The notes: generated by a model from the letters alone, not told the origin. A stretch of 42,094 nucleotides of DNA from an uncultured Burkholderiales bacterium (GCA_937927685.1 CALBSC010000021.1:1-42094), one strand, 5' to 3'; positions 17,420 to 26,592 are shown, counted from the stretch's first letter. Numbers and translations are program-made.

Positions 17420-19147
17420 ATGACCACTTCTTCCCATTTCATTCAACTGGCACAAGACCTGGTGCGGCAGTGTCAACAGGCCCACCAGCAGGGCATTGAA
17501 GCGCTGGCACGGGCTTGCCAAGCCTCCCGCGGACTTGACGCCGAACGCCTGGACCAGCACCAGCTTCTCTCGTATGACATGGCCTGGACCAGCGCCGAAC
17601 TGCTGGCTGCCGAGACAGCCCTGGCGCACGTGGCGACCATGCCCGACAGCCTGGACGCCGAACTGGCACGGGTGTTCGCGGTGGAGGTCATCACGGCGGT
17701 GTTGCCCCGTCTGGACATGTTGTGCCTGGAGTTGTCGCTGGACACCGCCTCGTTGCAGCGCCTGCAGGCCAGCACCGCCTGGGCCGATTTGCGGCGTGCA
17801 GCGGGCAGCGAGGCTGCGCTGGCCCGAACCGGCCAACGCCTGCAAGCCACCCAGGCGGAACTGGGTGAGGTGCACCTCGATGCGTCCATCCGCCTGGTGC
17901 AGGAGACCTTCCAGCGCTTCGGGCAGGAGGTGGTGGCGCCCATGGCCGAGCACATCCACCGCGAAGACCTGACCATCCCCGAAACCTTGCTGCAGCCGCT
18001 GCGCGAGATGGGCGTGTTCGGACTGTCCGTCCCCGAGGCCTATGGTGGCAGCGGCACGGGCGGTGAGGACGACAACCTGATCATGGTGGCCGTGACCGAG
18101 GCCTTATCGCAAGCCTCGCTGGGGGCGGCGGGCAGCCTGATCACGCGCCCTGAAATTCTGTGCCGCGCCCTGCTGGCCGGCGGCACCGAGGCGCAGAAGG
18201 CGCATTGGTTGCCCCGCCTCGCGCAGGGCCAGCCCCTGTGTGCCATCGCCATGACCGAGCCGGACCACGGTTCGGATGTGGCCAGCCTCACCTTGCGCGC
18301 CGATCGTGTCGAGGGCGGATGGCGTTTGAACGGTGCCAAGACCTGGTGCACCTTTGCCGGCAAGGCCGGCGTGCTGATGGTGGTGGCGCGGACCGACCCG
18401 GACCGCTCGTTGGGCCACAAGGGCCTGAGCCTGTTGCTGGTGGAAAAACCCTCCACCGAGGACCACGCCTTCCGCTTCCAGCAGACCGAGGGCGGCGTGC
18501 TGAGCGGTCGCTCCATTCCCACCCTGGGGTACCGGGGCATGCACTCCTATGACCTGTCGTTTGAAAACTGGTGGGTGCCCGACTCGCATGTGATTGGGGA
18601 AGCCTCGGGACTGGGCAAAGGCTTTTACTTCAACATGACGGGCATGGTGGGCGGGCGCATGCAGACAGCGGCCCGCGCATGCGGCGTGATGCGCGCAGCC
18701 CTGTTGGACGCACAGCGATACACCCAGGACCGCCAGGTGTTTGGCCAGCCGCTCACCCACTACCCGCTCACACAGGCCAAGCTGGCGCGAATGGCCGCGC
18801 GTTATGTGGGCTGCCGTTTGCTGACCTACCAGACGGCCCGCACCCTGGAGACGGGCGGCAGTCTGGCCTCGAGCCTGGTGAAATTGCTCGCATGCCGCTC
18901 GGCCGAACTGGTCACGCGCGAGGCCTTGCAGTTGCATGGCGGCATGGGGTACGCGGAAGAAACCCCTGTCAGCCGCTACTTTGTGGACGCCCGCGTGCTC
19001 TCCATCTTTGAGGGGGCGGAGGAAATCCTGGCGCTGAAGGTGATTGCGCGCGGACTGCTGGAGCAGGCCTTGCGTTCAACGCTTGCATCCGGTGGCGGTC
19101 AGGCTGCGGGCGCTGCGATCTCAGCTTCCCAACGGGAGCCCGCATGA
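17420..19147 (+). CDS. Acyl-CoA dehydrogenase with N-terminal extension, probable 2-methylsuccinyl-CoA dehydrogenase
   Basis: This flavoenzyme of 575 aa oxidises an acyl-CoA at the alpha-beta bond. The first about 160 residues are a helical extension not found in ordinary short-chain acyl-CoA dehydrogenases of about 390 aa. The canonical domains follow, with MTEPDHGSDVASL, KTWCTFAG and RQVFGQPLTHYPLTQ. The catalytic base is expected at E531 in IFEGAEEI. An extension of this size is characteristic of 2-methylsuccinyl-CoA dehydrogenase (Mcd) of the ethylmalonyl-CoA pathway, which yields mesaconyl-C1-CoA. The overlapping next gene resembles an enzyme that uses that product, which supports the call. 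Its stop overlaps the next ATG by 4 bp. An upstream GTG at 17396 is a less likely start. Enzyme class is firm; exact substrate is inferred. Confidence 0.85.
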   Translation: MTTSSHFIQLAQDLVRQCQQAHQQGIEALARACQASRGLDAERLDQHQLLSYDMAWTSAELLAAETALAHVATMPDSLDAELARVFAVEVITAVLPRLDMLCLELSLDTASLQRLQASTAWADLRRAAGSEAALARTGQRLQATQAELGEVHLDASIRLVQETFQRFGQEVVAPMAEHIHREDLTIPETLLQPLREMGVFGLSVPEAYGGSGTGGEDDNLIMVAVTEALSQASLGAAGSLITRPEILCRALLAGGTEAQKAHWLPRLAQGQPLCAIAMTEPDHGSDVASLTLRADRVEGGWRLNGAKTWCTFAGKAGVLMVVARTDPDRSLGHKGLSLLLVEKPSTEDHAFRFQQTEGGVLSGRSIPTLGYRGMHSYDLSFENWWVPDSHVIGEASGLGKGFYFNMTGMVGGRMQTAARACGVMRAALLDAQRYTQDRQVFGQPLTHYPLTQAKLARMAARYVGCRLLTYQTARTLETGGSLASSLVKLLACRSAELVTREALQLHGGMGYAEETPVSRYFVDARVLSIFEGAEEILALKVIARGLLEQALRSTLASGGGQAAGAAISASQREPA

Positions 19148-20367
19148 CCACTACGGCAGCATTGCTGGGCGGCATGCGCGTGATCGAAGCCGCGGCTTTT
19201 GTGGCCGCGCCGCTGGGCGGCATGACCCTGGCCCAGATGGGGGCCGATGTGATTCGTCTGGACACGGTGGGGGGCGGGCTCGATTACCGCCGCTGGCCAG
19301 TGACCGAGGACAACACCAGCCTGTTCTGGTGCGGCCTCAACAAATGCAAACGCTCGGTGGTGGTGAACCTCTCCACCCCCGAAGGGCGCGAGCTGGCCAT
19401 GGCGCTCATCACGGCACCGGGCCCGGAAGCCGGCATGCTGCTGACCAATTTCCCGCCGCGCGGATGGCTGTCCTACGACGCCTTGTGCGAACGACGCCCG
19501 GATCTCATTCAGCTGACCTTGCAGGGTGACCGACAGGGTGGCTCGGCGGTGGATTACACCGTCAACACCCGGGTCGGTTTTCCACTGCTCACCGGCCCTG
19601 AAGACAGCGATGCGGTGGTCAACCATGTGCTGCCGGCCTGGGATCTGGTGACGGGCAAGATGGCCGCGCTGGGTTTGCTCGCCGCCGAGCGTCATCGCCT
19701 GCGCACCGGCAAAGGCCAGCATGTGAAACTGGCTTTGGAGGACATGGCGCTGGCCACCATGGCGCATCTGGGTTTCATCGCCGAGTCGCAACTGGGGCAG
19801 CCGCGCAAACGCTATGGCAACTACCTGTTTGGGGCTTTTGGCCGTGACGTGACCTCTGCCGATGGGGTCCGGTTGATGGTGGTGGGTTTGACGGGCAAGC
19901 AATGGCAATCCCTGGTGGAGGCCATCGGCATGCAGGAGGAGGTACAACGCATTGAACAGGCGCAGGGCCTGAACCTGCGCCTGGAGGGGGACCGTTTCAA
20001 GGCCCGCGAAGCCATTGCCCAGGCCGTGCAAGCCTGGGTGGGCGCGCGCACCTTCGCGCAGGTCACCCAGGTGTTCGAGCAGTTCGGTGTGTGCTGGGGA
20101 CGGTATCAAAGCATTGAGCAGATGATCGAGCACACCCTGCCGGGCAATCCGATGTTCAGCACGGTGCAGCAACCGGGCGTGGGGCCGATCTCGTCCCCCT
20201 CGCTGGAACTGTATTTTTCAGCCCTCGAGCGTGAACCCGCACGACCCGCGCCGGTGTTGGGCCAGCACACCGAGGAAGTGCTGATGAATATTCTGGGATT
20301 GAGCAGCGCAGCCTTCGGGCGCTTGCATGACCGGGGGATTGTCGCGGGGGCGGCGCAGACCGCTTGA
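19144..20367 (+). CDS. mct: Class III (CaiB/BaiF) CoA-transferase, probable mesaconyl-CoA C1-C4 CoA transferase (2-methylfumaryl-CoA isomerase)
   Basis: This 407-aa protein has the family III CoA-transferase layout with catalytic aspartate D167 in LPAWDLVTGKMAALGLLAA. The N-terminal segment (VAAPLGGMTLAQMGADVIR, then GGGLDYRRWPVT) and GNYLFGAFGRD match, from memory, the Chloroflexus mesaconyl-CoA C1-C4 transferase (Mct) better than formyl-CoA or carnitine CoA-transferases. Mct moves CoA within 2-methylfumaryl-CoA to give 3-methylfumaryl-CoA without an external acceptor. The adjacent dehydrogenase would produce that substrate. It overlaps the dehydrogenase gene by 4 bp. Downstream hydratase and citramalyl-CoA lyase genes, needed to finish a route to pyruvate and acetyl-CoA, are not in the window. 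Another CaiB/BaiF specificity remains possible. Confidence 0.75.
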   Translation: MTTTAALLGGMRVIEAAAFVAAPLGGMTLAQMGADVIRLDTVGGGLDYRRWPVTEDNTSLFWCGLNKCKRSVVVNLSTPEGRELAMALITAPGPEAGMLLTNFPPRGWLSYDALCERRPDLIQLTLQGDRQGGSAVDYTVNTRVGFPLLTGPEDSDAVVNHVLPAWDLVTGKMAALGLLAAERHRLRTGKGQHVKLALEDMALATMAHLGFIAESQLGQPRKRYGNYLFGAFGRDVTSADGVRLMVVGLTGKQWQSLVEAIGMQEEVQRIEQAQGLNLRLEGDRFKAREAIAQAVQAWVGARTFAQVTQVFEQFGVCWGRYQSIEQMIEHTLPGNPMFSTVQQPGVGPISSPSLELYFSALEREPARPAPVLGQHTEEVLMNILGLSSAAFGRLHDRGIVAGAAQTA

Positions 20368-20387
20368 GGTGCTTAGGCCTGAGCGCA

Positions 20388-20412
20388 CAGACGGGCAAGG
20401 GCAGTCCGTCTG
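20388..20412. repeat. Inverted repeat after the CoA-transferase gene
   Basis: CAGACGG and CCGTCTG form a perfect 7-bp inverted repeat around an 11-nt spacer, 21 bp after the CoA-transferase stop. No T-run follows, so it is not a convincing intrinsic terminator. It lies in the 208-bp gap between the catabolic pair and the transporter operon, where a regulator site or a weak stem-loop would be reasonable. Nothing else convincing was found in that gap. Confidence 0.35.
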
Positions 20413-20575
20413 TCTGAATCGGTCTGACCACCCTCGTCACTGCGCGGTTGATGGTGCGCTTGAACCGGGCGCGAGCGATCAAAGCCGAGGTGTAAGATGA
20501 CGGCGAAGTCGCTCGCATGCGCGCTCGAACGCGCAATCAAATGCACCATCAAATTCCCATCGGAGACCTCTCACC

Positions 20576-21760
20576 ATGACCTCACGTCGACTCGCCTGGA
20601 AACTCGCCGCCCTGACCTTGGCCTTGCCCGCATTGGGGTGGGCTGCAGACGAGATTCGCATCGCTCACGTCTACAGCAAGACTGGACCGCTGGAAGCCTA
20701 CGGCAAGCAGACGGCGGTGGGTTTTACCATGGGCCTGGACTATGCCACCGGTGGCACCATGACGGTGGCCGGCAAGAAGCTCGTGGTCATCGAAAAGGAC
20801 GACCAGGGGAAACCGGATTTGGGCAAATCCTTGCTGGCTGCAGCCTATGCTGACGACAAGGCCGATCTGGCGGTGGGGCCGACCTCCTCGGGCGTGGCGC
20901 TTGCCATGTTGCCGGTGGCGGAGGAGTACAAAAAAATTCTGCTGGTGGAACCCGCTGTGGCGGACTCCATCACCGGTGACAAATGGAACAAATACATTTT
21001 CCGAACTGGCCGCAATAGCAGCCAGGACGCCATTTCCAACGCGGTGGCCCTGGACAAGCCCGGCGTTCAGATCGCCACCTTGGCCCAGGACTATGCGTTT
21101 GGCCGTGATGGCGTGAAGGCCTTCAAGGAGTCCATCAAAACGGCCAAGCTGGTGCACGAGGAATACCTGCCCACCAACACCACCGACTTCACTGCCGGCG
21201 CGCAGCGACTGATCGACCGCTTGAAGGACCTGCCTGGCCGCAAGGTGATCTTCATCATCTGGGCCGGTGCAGGCAACCCCTTCAAGATTGCCGATCTGGA
21301 TCTCAAACGCTACGGTATCGAGATTGCCACCGGGGGCAACATCCTGCCCGCCATGGCCAACTACAAGCAGTTTCCCGGCATGGAAGGCGCCACCTATTAC
21401 TACTTCGGCATCCCCAAAAATCCGGTGAACGAAGTCATGGTGGCGCGTCACTACAGCCAGTTCAAGTCGCCCCCCGATTTTTTCACTGCCGGGGGATTCT
21501 CGGCGGCAATGGCTGTGGTGACGGCACTCAAACTCAGCCAAGGCGATGCCCGTGCCAACACGCTCATCAAGACCATGGAGGGCATGAGCTTTGAGACGCC
21601 CAAGGGTACGATGGTGTTCCGCGCGCAGGATCACCAGGCCATGCAGAGCATGTACCACTTCCGCATCAAGGTGGACCCGGCCTTCCCTTGGGGCGTCCCC
21701 GAGTTGGTCCGCGAAATCAAAGCGAATGAGATGCAAGTGCCCATCCGTAACCAGCGTTGA
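20576..21760 (+). CDS. Branched-chain amino-acid-type ABC transporter substrate-binding protein
   Basis: This periplasmic ligand-binding protein of 394 aa belongs to the LivJ/LivK-like type I family (Peripla_BP_6). A signal peptide ends near GWA-ADEIR. The mature part opens with IRIAHVYSKTGPLEAYGKQ, the characteristic first strand, and includes AVGPTSSGVALAMLPVAEEY and FRTGRNSSQDA. ATG 20576 has GGAG at 20562-20565. It is the first gene of a complete transporter (binding protein, two ATPases, two permeases). This family binds amino acids, urea, aromatic acids or short organic acids, so the substrate cannot be fixed from the family. The adjacent Mcd/Mct-like genes make a C5 dicarboxylate or related acid a reasonable guess. 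Confidence 0.9.
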   Translation: MTSRRLAWKLAALTLALPALGWAADEIRIAHVYSKTGPLEAYGKQTAVGFTMGLDYATGGTMTVAGKKLVVIEKDDQGKPDLGKSLLAAAYADDKADLAVGPTSSGVALAMLPVAEEYKKILLVEPAVADSITGDKWNKYIFRTGRNSSQDAISNAVALDKPGVQIATLAQDYAFGRDGVKAFKESIKTAKLVHEEYLPTNTTDFTAGAQRLIDRLKDLPGRKVIFIIWAGAGNPFKIADLDLKRYGIEIATGGNILPAMANYKQFPGMEGATYYYFGIPKNPVNEVMVARHYSQFKSPPDFFTAGGFSAAMAVVTALKLSQGDARANTLIKTMEGMSFETPKGTMVFRAQDHQAMQSMYHFRIKVDPAFPWGVPELVREIKANEMQVPIRNQR

Positions 21761-21831
21761 AGCGGGGCGATATTTTTGACTGTCCTCCATCCTGAAGCGA
21801 TGAAGGCGCTGAGGCAGGTACGCCTGAAGAC

Positions 21832-22671
21832 ATGCTCGAAACTCGTGATCTGACCATCCAGTTTGGCGGCCATGTGGCAGTCAACGGGGTGAGTTGCGTG
21901 TTTCAACCGGGCACACTCACGGCCATTGTGGGGCCCAATGGTGCGGGCAAGACCACCTACTTCAATCTGGTGTCCGGGCAGCTGAAAGCCACACGTGGTC
22001 AAGTGTGGCTCAATGGCCGGGACATCTCGCATCTCAGTCCTTCGGCTCGCACGCAAGCCGGGGTCGGGCGGGCGTTTCAGCTGACCCAACTGTTCCCCAC
22101 CCTGACGGTGCTGGAAAACGTGCGGCTTGCCGTGCAAGCCCGCTGCGCCGGGACGCACCGGCGCGGCCTCAATGGGTGGAGTGTCTGGAGTGATCACGCC
22201 GTGCTGATTGAACGCGCCCAAGCGATTTTGAATGGCGTGGCGATGCAGGCACAGGCCGCGCAGGTGGTCTCGAGTCTGCCCCACGGCGATCAACGCAAAC
22301 TCGAGGTGGCACTCCTGATGGCGCTCGACCCGCTGGTGTATCTGTTCGACGAGCCCACTGCCGGCATGAGTGCGGATGAGGCGCCGGTGATTCTGGATCT
22401 CATTCGCCAACTCAAGGCAGACGGTCGCCACACCCTGTTACTGGTCGAGCACAAAATGGACGTGGTGCGTGAACTCGCCGATCGCATCATCGTGTTGCAC
22501 AACGGTCAATTGGTTGCCGACGGCGCGCCGGCTGAGGTCATGGCGTCCGATGTGGTGCGCGAGGCCTACCTGGGACGCTCAGCGGCAGCCTCGCACAGCC
22601 TGTCGGCAACACGTTCAGTGCCATCCAGCCCCCCGGAGCACCCGACACCTTCCGACGGAGTCCAGTCGTGA
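21832..22671 (+). CDS. livG: ABC transporter ATP-binding protein, LivG-type
   Basis: This cytoplasmic ATPase of 279 aa belongs to the Liv/Urt-type importer. Walker A is GPNGAGKTT. The signature region is LPHGDQRKLEVAL, the variant seen in LivG-like proteins instead of LSGGQ. Walker B is VYLFDEPTAGMSADE, and the H-loop is LLVEHKMDVV. A C-terminal tail of about 30 residues rich in Ser and Pro extends beyond the usual LivG end. It lies 71 bp after the binding-protein gene, and its stop overlaps the GTG start of the next ATPase. The symbol marks the family only; the transported compound need not be a branched-chain amino acid. Confidence 0.92.
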   Translation: MLETRDLTIQFGGHVAVNGVSCVFQPGTLTAIVGPNGAGKTTYFNLVSGQLKATRGQVWLNGRDISHLSPSARTQAGVGRAFQLTQLFPTLTVLENVRLAVQARCAGTHRRGLNGWSVWSDHAVLIERAQAILNGVAMQAQAAQVVSSLPHGDQRKLEVALLMALDPLVYLFDEPTAGMSADEAPVILDLIRQLKADGRHTLLLVEHKMDVVRELADRIIVLHNGQLVADGAPAEVMASDVVREAYLGRSAAASHSLSATRSVPSSPPEHPTPSDGVQS

Positions 22672-23393
22672 GCGATGTCTTGTTGCAACTCGAGGGCGTA
22701 CACACCCACATTGGTGCTTATCACATCCTCCACGGGGTAGACCTTCAGGTGTGCAAGGGCGAGGTGACCGTGCTCCTGGGTCGCAACGGCGTGGGCAAAA
22801 CCACCACGCTGCGAACCATCATGGGCTTGTGGCGGGCCTCGAGCGGGCGCATCACCTGGGGTGGGACAGATATTACCCATTGTCCGACGCCGCAGATGGC
22901 TGAGCTTGGCGTGGCCTATGTGCCTGAAAACATGGGGATCTTTTCTGACCTGACGGTGGAGGAGAACCTGTTGCTGGCAGCGCGACACGTGCAACGCGCG
23001 AATCAATTCGATGCCACCCGGTTGCAACGCATTATCGATGGGTTCCCCGCGCTCAAGACTTTCTGGCGACATCCTGCCGGCAAGCTGTCAGGGGGGCAAA
23101 AGCAGATGCTGGCGATTGCGCGAGCCATCATCGAGCCACGCCGCTTGCTGATCGTGGATGAGCCGAGCAAGGGACTGGCCCCCGCCATCGTGGACAACAT
23201 GGTCCAGGTGTTTCTCGATCTCAAACATGAAGGGGTCACGCTGTTGGTGGTGGAGCAGAACCTGCAGGTGGCCCAAGCGTTGGGTGACCAGGTGGCGGTG
23301 ATGGACGATGGTCGGATGGTGCATGCGGGCCCCCTGTCGGCCTTGATGGCTGATGAGGCCCTGCAGCAGCGTATGTTGGGGTTGGCGCTATGA
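22668..23393 (+). CDS. livF: ABC transporter ATP-binding protein, LivF-type
   Basis: This second ATPase of the importer has 241 aa. Walker A is GRNGVGKTT, the signature is LSGGQKQMLAIARA, and Walker B is LLIVDEPSKGLAP, the LivF-specific form. The start is GTG 22668, overlapping the livG stop and preceded by GGAG at 22657-22660. The stop overlaps the ATG of the livH-type permease. It should form a heterodimer with the LivG-type ATPase and drive the two permeases. Confidence 0.93.
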   Translation: MSDVLLQLEGVHTHIGAYHILHGVDLQVCKGEVTVLLGRNGVGKTTTLRTIMGLWRASSGRITWGGTDITHCPTPQMAELGVAYVPENMGIFSDLTVEENLLLAARHVQRANQFDATRLQRIIDGFPALKTFWRHPAGKLSGGQKQMLAIARAIIEPRRLLIVDEPSKGLAPAIVDNMVQVFLDLKHEGVTLLVVEQNLQVAQALGDQVAVMDDGRMVHAGPLSALMADEALQQRMLGLAL

Positions 23394-24376
23394 GCCACGA
23401 TCACAAGCCCTTGTTGCTGGTGCCCGCCCTGTGTTTGTTGGGGTGGCTCCTCATGTGGGGGCAGGGCTCCACCGTGTCGTCGTGGGCGACCTTGACCGTG
23501 GCCGGTCTGGCCATGGGCATGATCATTTTCGTGATTGCCTCCGGTCTGACTCTGGTGTTCGGCCTGATGGATATTTTGAACTTTGGCCACGGGGTGTTCA
23601 TTTCACTCGGGGCCTTTGTGGCCACCTCGGTGTTGGCGGGGATGAACGCCTGGACCGACGTGCCGGACTTAGGCCCAAATTTGCTGGCAGTGTGGGTGGC
23701 TGTATCTGCCGCCATGGTGTTGGCGAGTGCGGTGGGTTGGGCGTTCGAGCGGGTCATTGTGCGACCGGTGTACGGTCAGCACCTCAAGCAGATCCTGATC
23801 ACCATGGGGGGGATGATCATCGCGGAGGAGTTGATCAAGGTGATCTGGGGACCGCAACAAATTCCCTTGCCACTGCCGACCGCCTTGCGCGGAGCCTGGC
23901 TATGGGGCGATGCGGCGGTGGAGAAATACCGGGTGCTGTGTGTATTGGTTGGAACGCTGGTGTTTGCACTGCTGAGTTATGTGATGGCCCGTACCAAGGT
24001 GGGGTTGCTGATTCGCGCTGGGGTGCAGGACCGGGAAATGGTGGAGGCACTGGGGTACCCGATTCGCCGCTTGTTTGTGGGCGTGTTCGTGGCTGGAAGT
24101 GCGCTCGCAGGCCTGGGGGGGGTGCTCTGGGGGTTGTATCAGCAAAACGTGACGCCTCAACTGGGGTCTCAGGTCAACGTGCTGATCTTCATCGTCATCA
24201 TCATGGGTGGACTGGGCTCGACCTTGGGTGCGCTCATTGGCGCCATGCTGGTGGGCCTGATGGCCAACTACACTGGATTTTTAATGCCCAAATTGGCCTT
24301 GTTTTCCAATATCGCGCTCATGATGATGGTCCTCATGTGGCGTCCGCAAGGGGTGTACCCGGTGGTGCAACGATGA
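23390..24376 (+). CDS. livH: ABC transporter permease, LivH-type
   Basis: This 328-aa integral membrane protein has about eight hydrophobic helices. The hallmark LivH segment GLTLVFGLMDILNFGHGVF, with its EAA-like loop near the middle, is present, as is GGLGSTLGALIGAMLVGL near the C-terminus. It overlaps both the upstream livF-type and the downstream livM-type genes by 4 bp, so the whole transporter is one translationally coupled operon. A long open frame in another register covers this gene but has no family features. Confidence 0.93.
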   Translation: MSHDHKPLLLVPALCLLGWLLMWGQGSTVSSWATLTVAGLAMGMIIFVIASGLTLVFGLMDILNFGHGVFISLGAFVATSVLAGMNAWTDVPDLGPNLLAVWVAVSAAMVLASAVGWAFERVIVRPVYGQHLKQILITMGGMIIAEELIKVIWGPQQIPLPLPTALRGAWLWGDAAVEKYRVLCVLVGTLVFALLSYVMARTKVGLLIRAGVQDREMVEALGYPIRRLFVGVFVAGSALAGLGGVLWGLYQQNVTPQLGSQVNVLIFIVIIMGGLGSTLGALIGAMLVGLMANYTGFLMPKLALFSNIALMMMVLMWRPQGVYPVVQR

Positions 24377-25536
24377 GTGAAGACCTGAGGGCCCTCACAG
24401 AGGTAACCACGGGGGTGCCAAGGGGTCGCTTGTCCCGCTGGCTCTCACACGATTTGCCGCGCAGTCGCTGGCTGGCCGTGCTATTGGTGTTGCTCGTGGC
24501 TGCCCTGGTGTTCGCGCCGTTTGTGTTCACTGGGGTCAAGGCCTTAAACGTGGCGGCCAAGATTCTGGTGTTCATTGTGCTGGCAACCAGTTTCGATGTA
24601 TTACTGGGCTATACCGGCATTGTGAGCTTTGCGCACACGATGTTCTTTGGCATCGGCGTCTATGGCGTGGCGATCGCCATGTCTCATATGGGTTCCAGCC
24701 TCACGGGATTGCTGATAGGCGTGACGGGGGCCTTGCTGGTGAGTGGCGCACTGGCCTGGTTGATTGGATTGTTTTCGTTGCGTGTTCGTGCCATCTTTTT
24801 TGCCATGATCACGCTGGCGGTGGCGTCTGCTTTTCAAACGCTGGTGTCCCAATGGGCTGAGTGGACCGGCGGCGAAGACGGTCTGAGCTTCAAGGTGCCT
24901 TTGTGGTTGTCGCCCAGTTTTGAATGGCTGGAGGATCCGGTGCTGGGGGTTGCCATCGATGGTCGTTTGACCTGCTATTACCTGCTGTGTCTGCTGGCTG
25001 TGGTGCTGGTCCTGGCTTTGTTGCGGTTGGTGAATTCGCCCTTTGGACGCGTGCTGCAAGCCATTCGAGACAATGAATTTCGAGCCGAGGCCCTGGGGTA
25101 TCGCGTGGTGACCTACCGCATCTGGGCCAGTGTGCTGTCAGCGCTGTTTGCCACGTTGGCGGGTGTGATGCTGGCCCTGTGGTTGCGTTACAGCGGCCCT
25201 GAGACCTCGCTGTCTTTCGAGATCATGATGGACGTGCTGTTGATGGTGGTCATGGGCGGCATGGGGACCGTGTACGGGTCCGTCATCGGTGCAGCGGTAT
25301 TCCTGGTGGCGCAGAGTTATCTGCAGGACGTGTTGCGGTTAGCCAGTGATGCCACGGCCAGCTTGCCCTGGGTATCGGCGTTGTTATCCCCCGATCGTTG
25401 GCTGCTCTGGCTGGGGGTGCTGTTTGTGCTCTCGGTCTACTACTTCCCCACGGGGGTGGCGGGGAGGTTGCGGGCCCAGGCCGCTCTGCACCGCGCCTCA
25501 GTCGGGCGCCCCGAGTCGCAACGCAGCCGTGCGTGA
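24373..25536 (+). CDS. livM: ABC transporter permease, LivM-type
   Basis: This 387-aa membrane protein carries the LivM signature SFDVLLGYTGIVSFAHTMFFGIG and the cytoplasmic loop LQAIRDNEFRAEALGY, followed by further helices and MVVMGGMGTVYGSVIGAAVFL. ATG 24373 overlaps the livH-type stop. The same frame is open far upstream, but family homology begins only after this ATG, so the upstream extension is discounted. The 3' end overlaps the convergent hemH gene by 39 bp. Confidence 0.92.
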   Translation: MSEDLRALTEVTTGVPRGRLSRWLSHDLPRSRWLAVLLVLLVAALVFAPFVFTGVKALNVAAKILVFIVLATSFDVLLGYTGIVSFAHTMFFGIGVYGVAIAMSHMGSSLTGLLIGVTGALLVSGALAWLIGLFSLRVRAIFFAMITLAVASAFQTLVSQWAEWTGGEDGLSFKVPLWLSPSFEWLEDPVLGVAIDGRLTCYYLLCLLAVVLVLALLRLVNSPFGRVLQAIRDNEFRAEALGYRVVTYRIWASVLSALFATLAGVMLALWLRYSGPETSLSFEIMMDVLLMVVMGGMGTVYGSVIGAAVFLVAQSYLQDVLRLASDATASLPWVSALLSPDRWLLWLGVLFVLSVYYFPTGVAGRLRAQAALHRASVGRPESQRSRA

Positions 25537-26592
25537 GACGTCCCGCTCGGCCGCACTGGGCAAGGTCAACGGCCAACCAGAGAGATGCTGCTTCGCAATC
25601 GAGGTCAGCGCCTCGATCCAGCGTGGCTCCGCGTTCAGACAAGGGATGTAGTCAAACCGCTCGCCCCCCTCGGTGAGGAACGCTTCGCGTACCTCCATGG
25701 CAATTTCTTCCAGCGTTTCCAGGCAGTCGCTGGTAAAGCCCGGACACACCACGTCCACACGCTTGACGCCTGCGCGCGCCAGTTCACGCACCGTCGGTTC
25801 GGTATACGGCTCCAGCCATTTGGCCTTGCCAAAGCGCGACTGGAAGGTGACTTTAAATTGCGCGGGAGACAAGCCCAGCCGCTCGGCCAGCAAGCGGGCT
25901 GTTTTGTAGCACTCGCAGTGGTACATGTCGCCCAGCAGCAAGGTGCGCTCGGGCACGCCATGGAAACTCATCACGAGTTGCTCGCCGCGTCCCTCGGTTT
26001 GCCAATGCGCTTCAATGCGCTGTGCCAGGGCCTCGATGTACCCGGGATCGTCATGGTACCGGTTGACGAAGCGGAACTCGGGGATGGCGCGGCACTGTTG
26101 TGACCAGCGCGACACCGCATCGATCACCGGTGCCGTGGTGGTGCCGGAGTATTGCGGGTAGGCGGGCAGGATGAGGATGCGCGTGGCCCCCTCGGCCTTC
26201 AGGGCGTCGAGTTGCGAGGCAATGGAGGGCGAGCCATAGGTCATGGCGTAGCGCACCAGCACGGGCAGTTGTTCGCGGTCCATGGCCTGCTGCAAGGCCT
26301 GGGCCTGCCGTTCAGTCCAGACCTTGAGCGGAGACCCTTCAGGGGTCCAGATGCTGGCGTACTTGTGGGCGGATTTCGCCGGGCGTACCCGTAGGATGAT
26401 GCCGTGCAGGATGATCATCCAGATCCAGCGGGGGATTTCCACCACCCGCGAATCTCCCAGAAACTGCGCCAGATAGCGCCGCAGGGCACTGGGCGTGGGA
26501 GCGTCGGGGGTGCCCAGGTTGACCAGCAGGACCGCCGTGCGGGGTGCCTGGCCATGGCGAAAAGGCGGCTCGGGAGCAAAACGGGAAGACAT
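25498..26592 (-). CDS. hemH: Ferrochelatase
   Basis: This enzyme inserts Fe2+ into protoporphyrin IX, the last step of protoheme synthesis, at the inner face of the cytoplasmic membrane. The product has 364 aa. Family motifs include LLVNLGTPDAP near the N-terminus, LPAYPQYSGTTTAP, the catalytic SFHGVP (H211) and CPGFTSDCLETLEEI (E292). The start is taken as the ATG at 26592 (MSSRF); another in-frame ATG at 26613 would add seven residues and overlap the divergent gene's start codon. It stands alone on the minus strand. Its 3' end overlaps the permease gene by 39 bp. Confidence 0.96.
   Translation of the reverse strand: MSSRFAPEPPFRHGQAPRTAVLLVNLGTPDAPTPSALRRYLAQFLGDSRVVEIPRWIWMIILHGIILRVRPAKSAHKYASIWTPEGSPLKVWTERQAQALQQAMDREQLPVLVRYAMTYGSPSIASQLDALKAEGATRILILPAYPQYSGTTTAPVIDAVSRWSQQCRAIPEFRFVNRYHDDPGYIEALAQRIEAHWQTEGRGEQLVMSFHGVPERTLLLGDMYHCECYKTARLLAERLGLSPAQFKVTFQSRFGKAKWLEPYTEPTVRELARAGVKRVDVVCPGFTSDCLETLEEIAMEVREAFLTEGGERFDYIPCLNAEPRWIEALTSIAKQHLSGWPLTLPSAAERDVSRTAALRLGAPD

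Noticed and set aside
20460..20498. Possible sigma70 promoter (TTGAAC and TAAGAT) before the ABC transporter operon
   Set aside because: The boxes are 27 bp apart, far from the 16-18 bp optimum. A promoter is likely in this gap but I cannot place it.
20582..21790. 402-codon antisense frame opposite the substrate-binding protein
   Set aside because: The binding-protein frame has a signal peptide, a ribosome-binding site and family motifs; the antisense product has none.
23353..24372. Long open + frame continuous with livM and covering livH
   Set aside because: The livH product in the other frame has clear permease motifs and 4-bp overlaps at both ends, while the upstream part of this frame has Gly/Arg-rich sequence without family features. 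It is a shadow of high-GC coding DNA.
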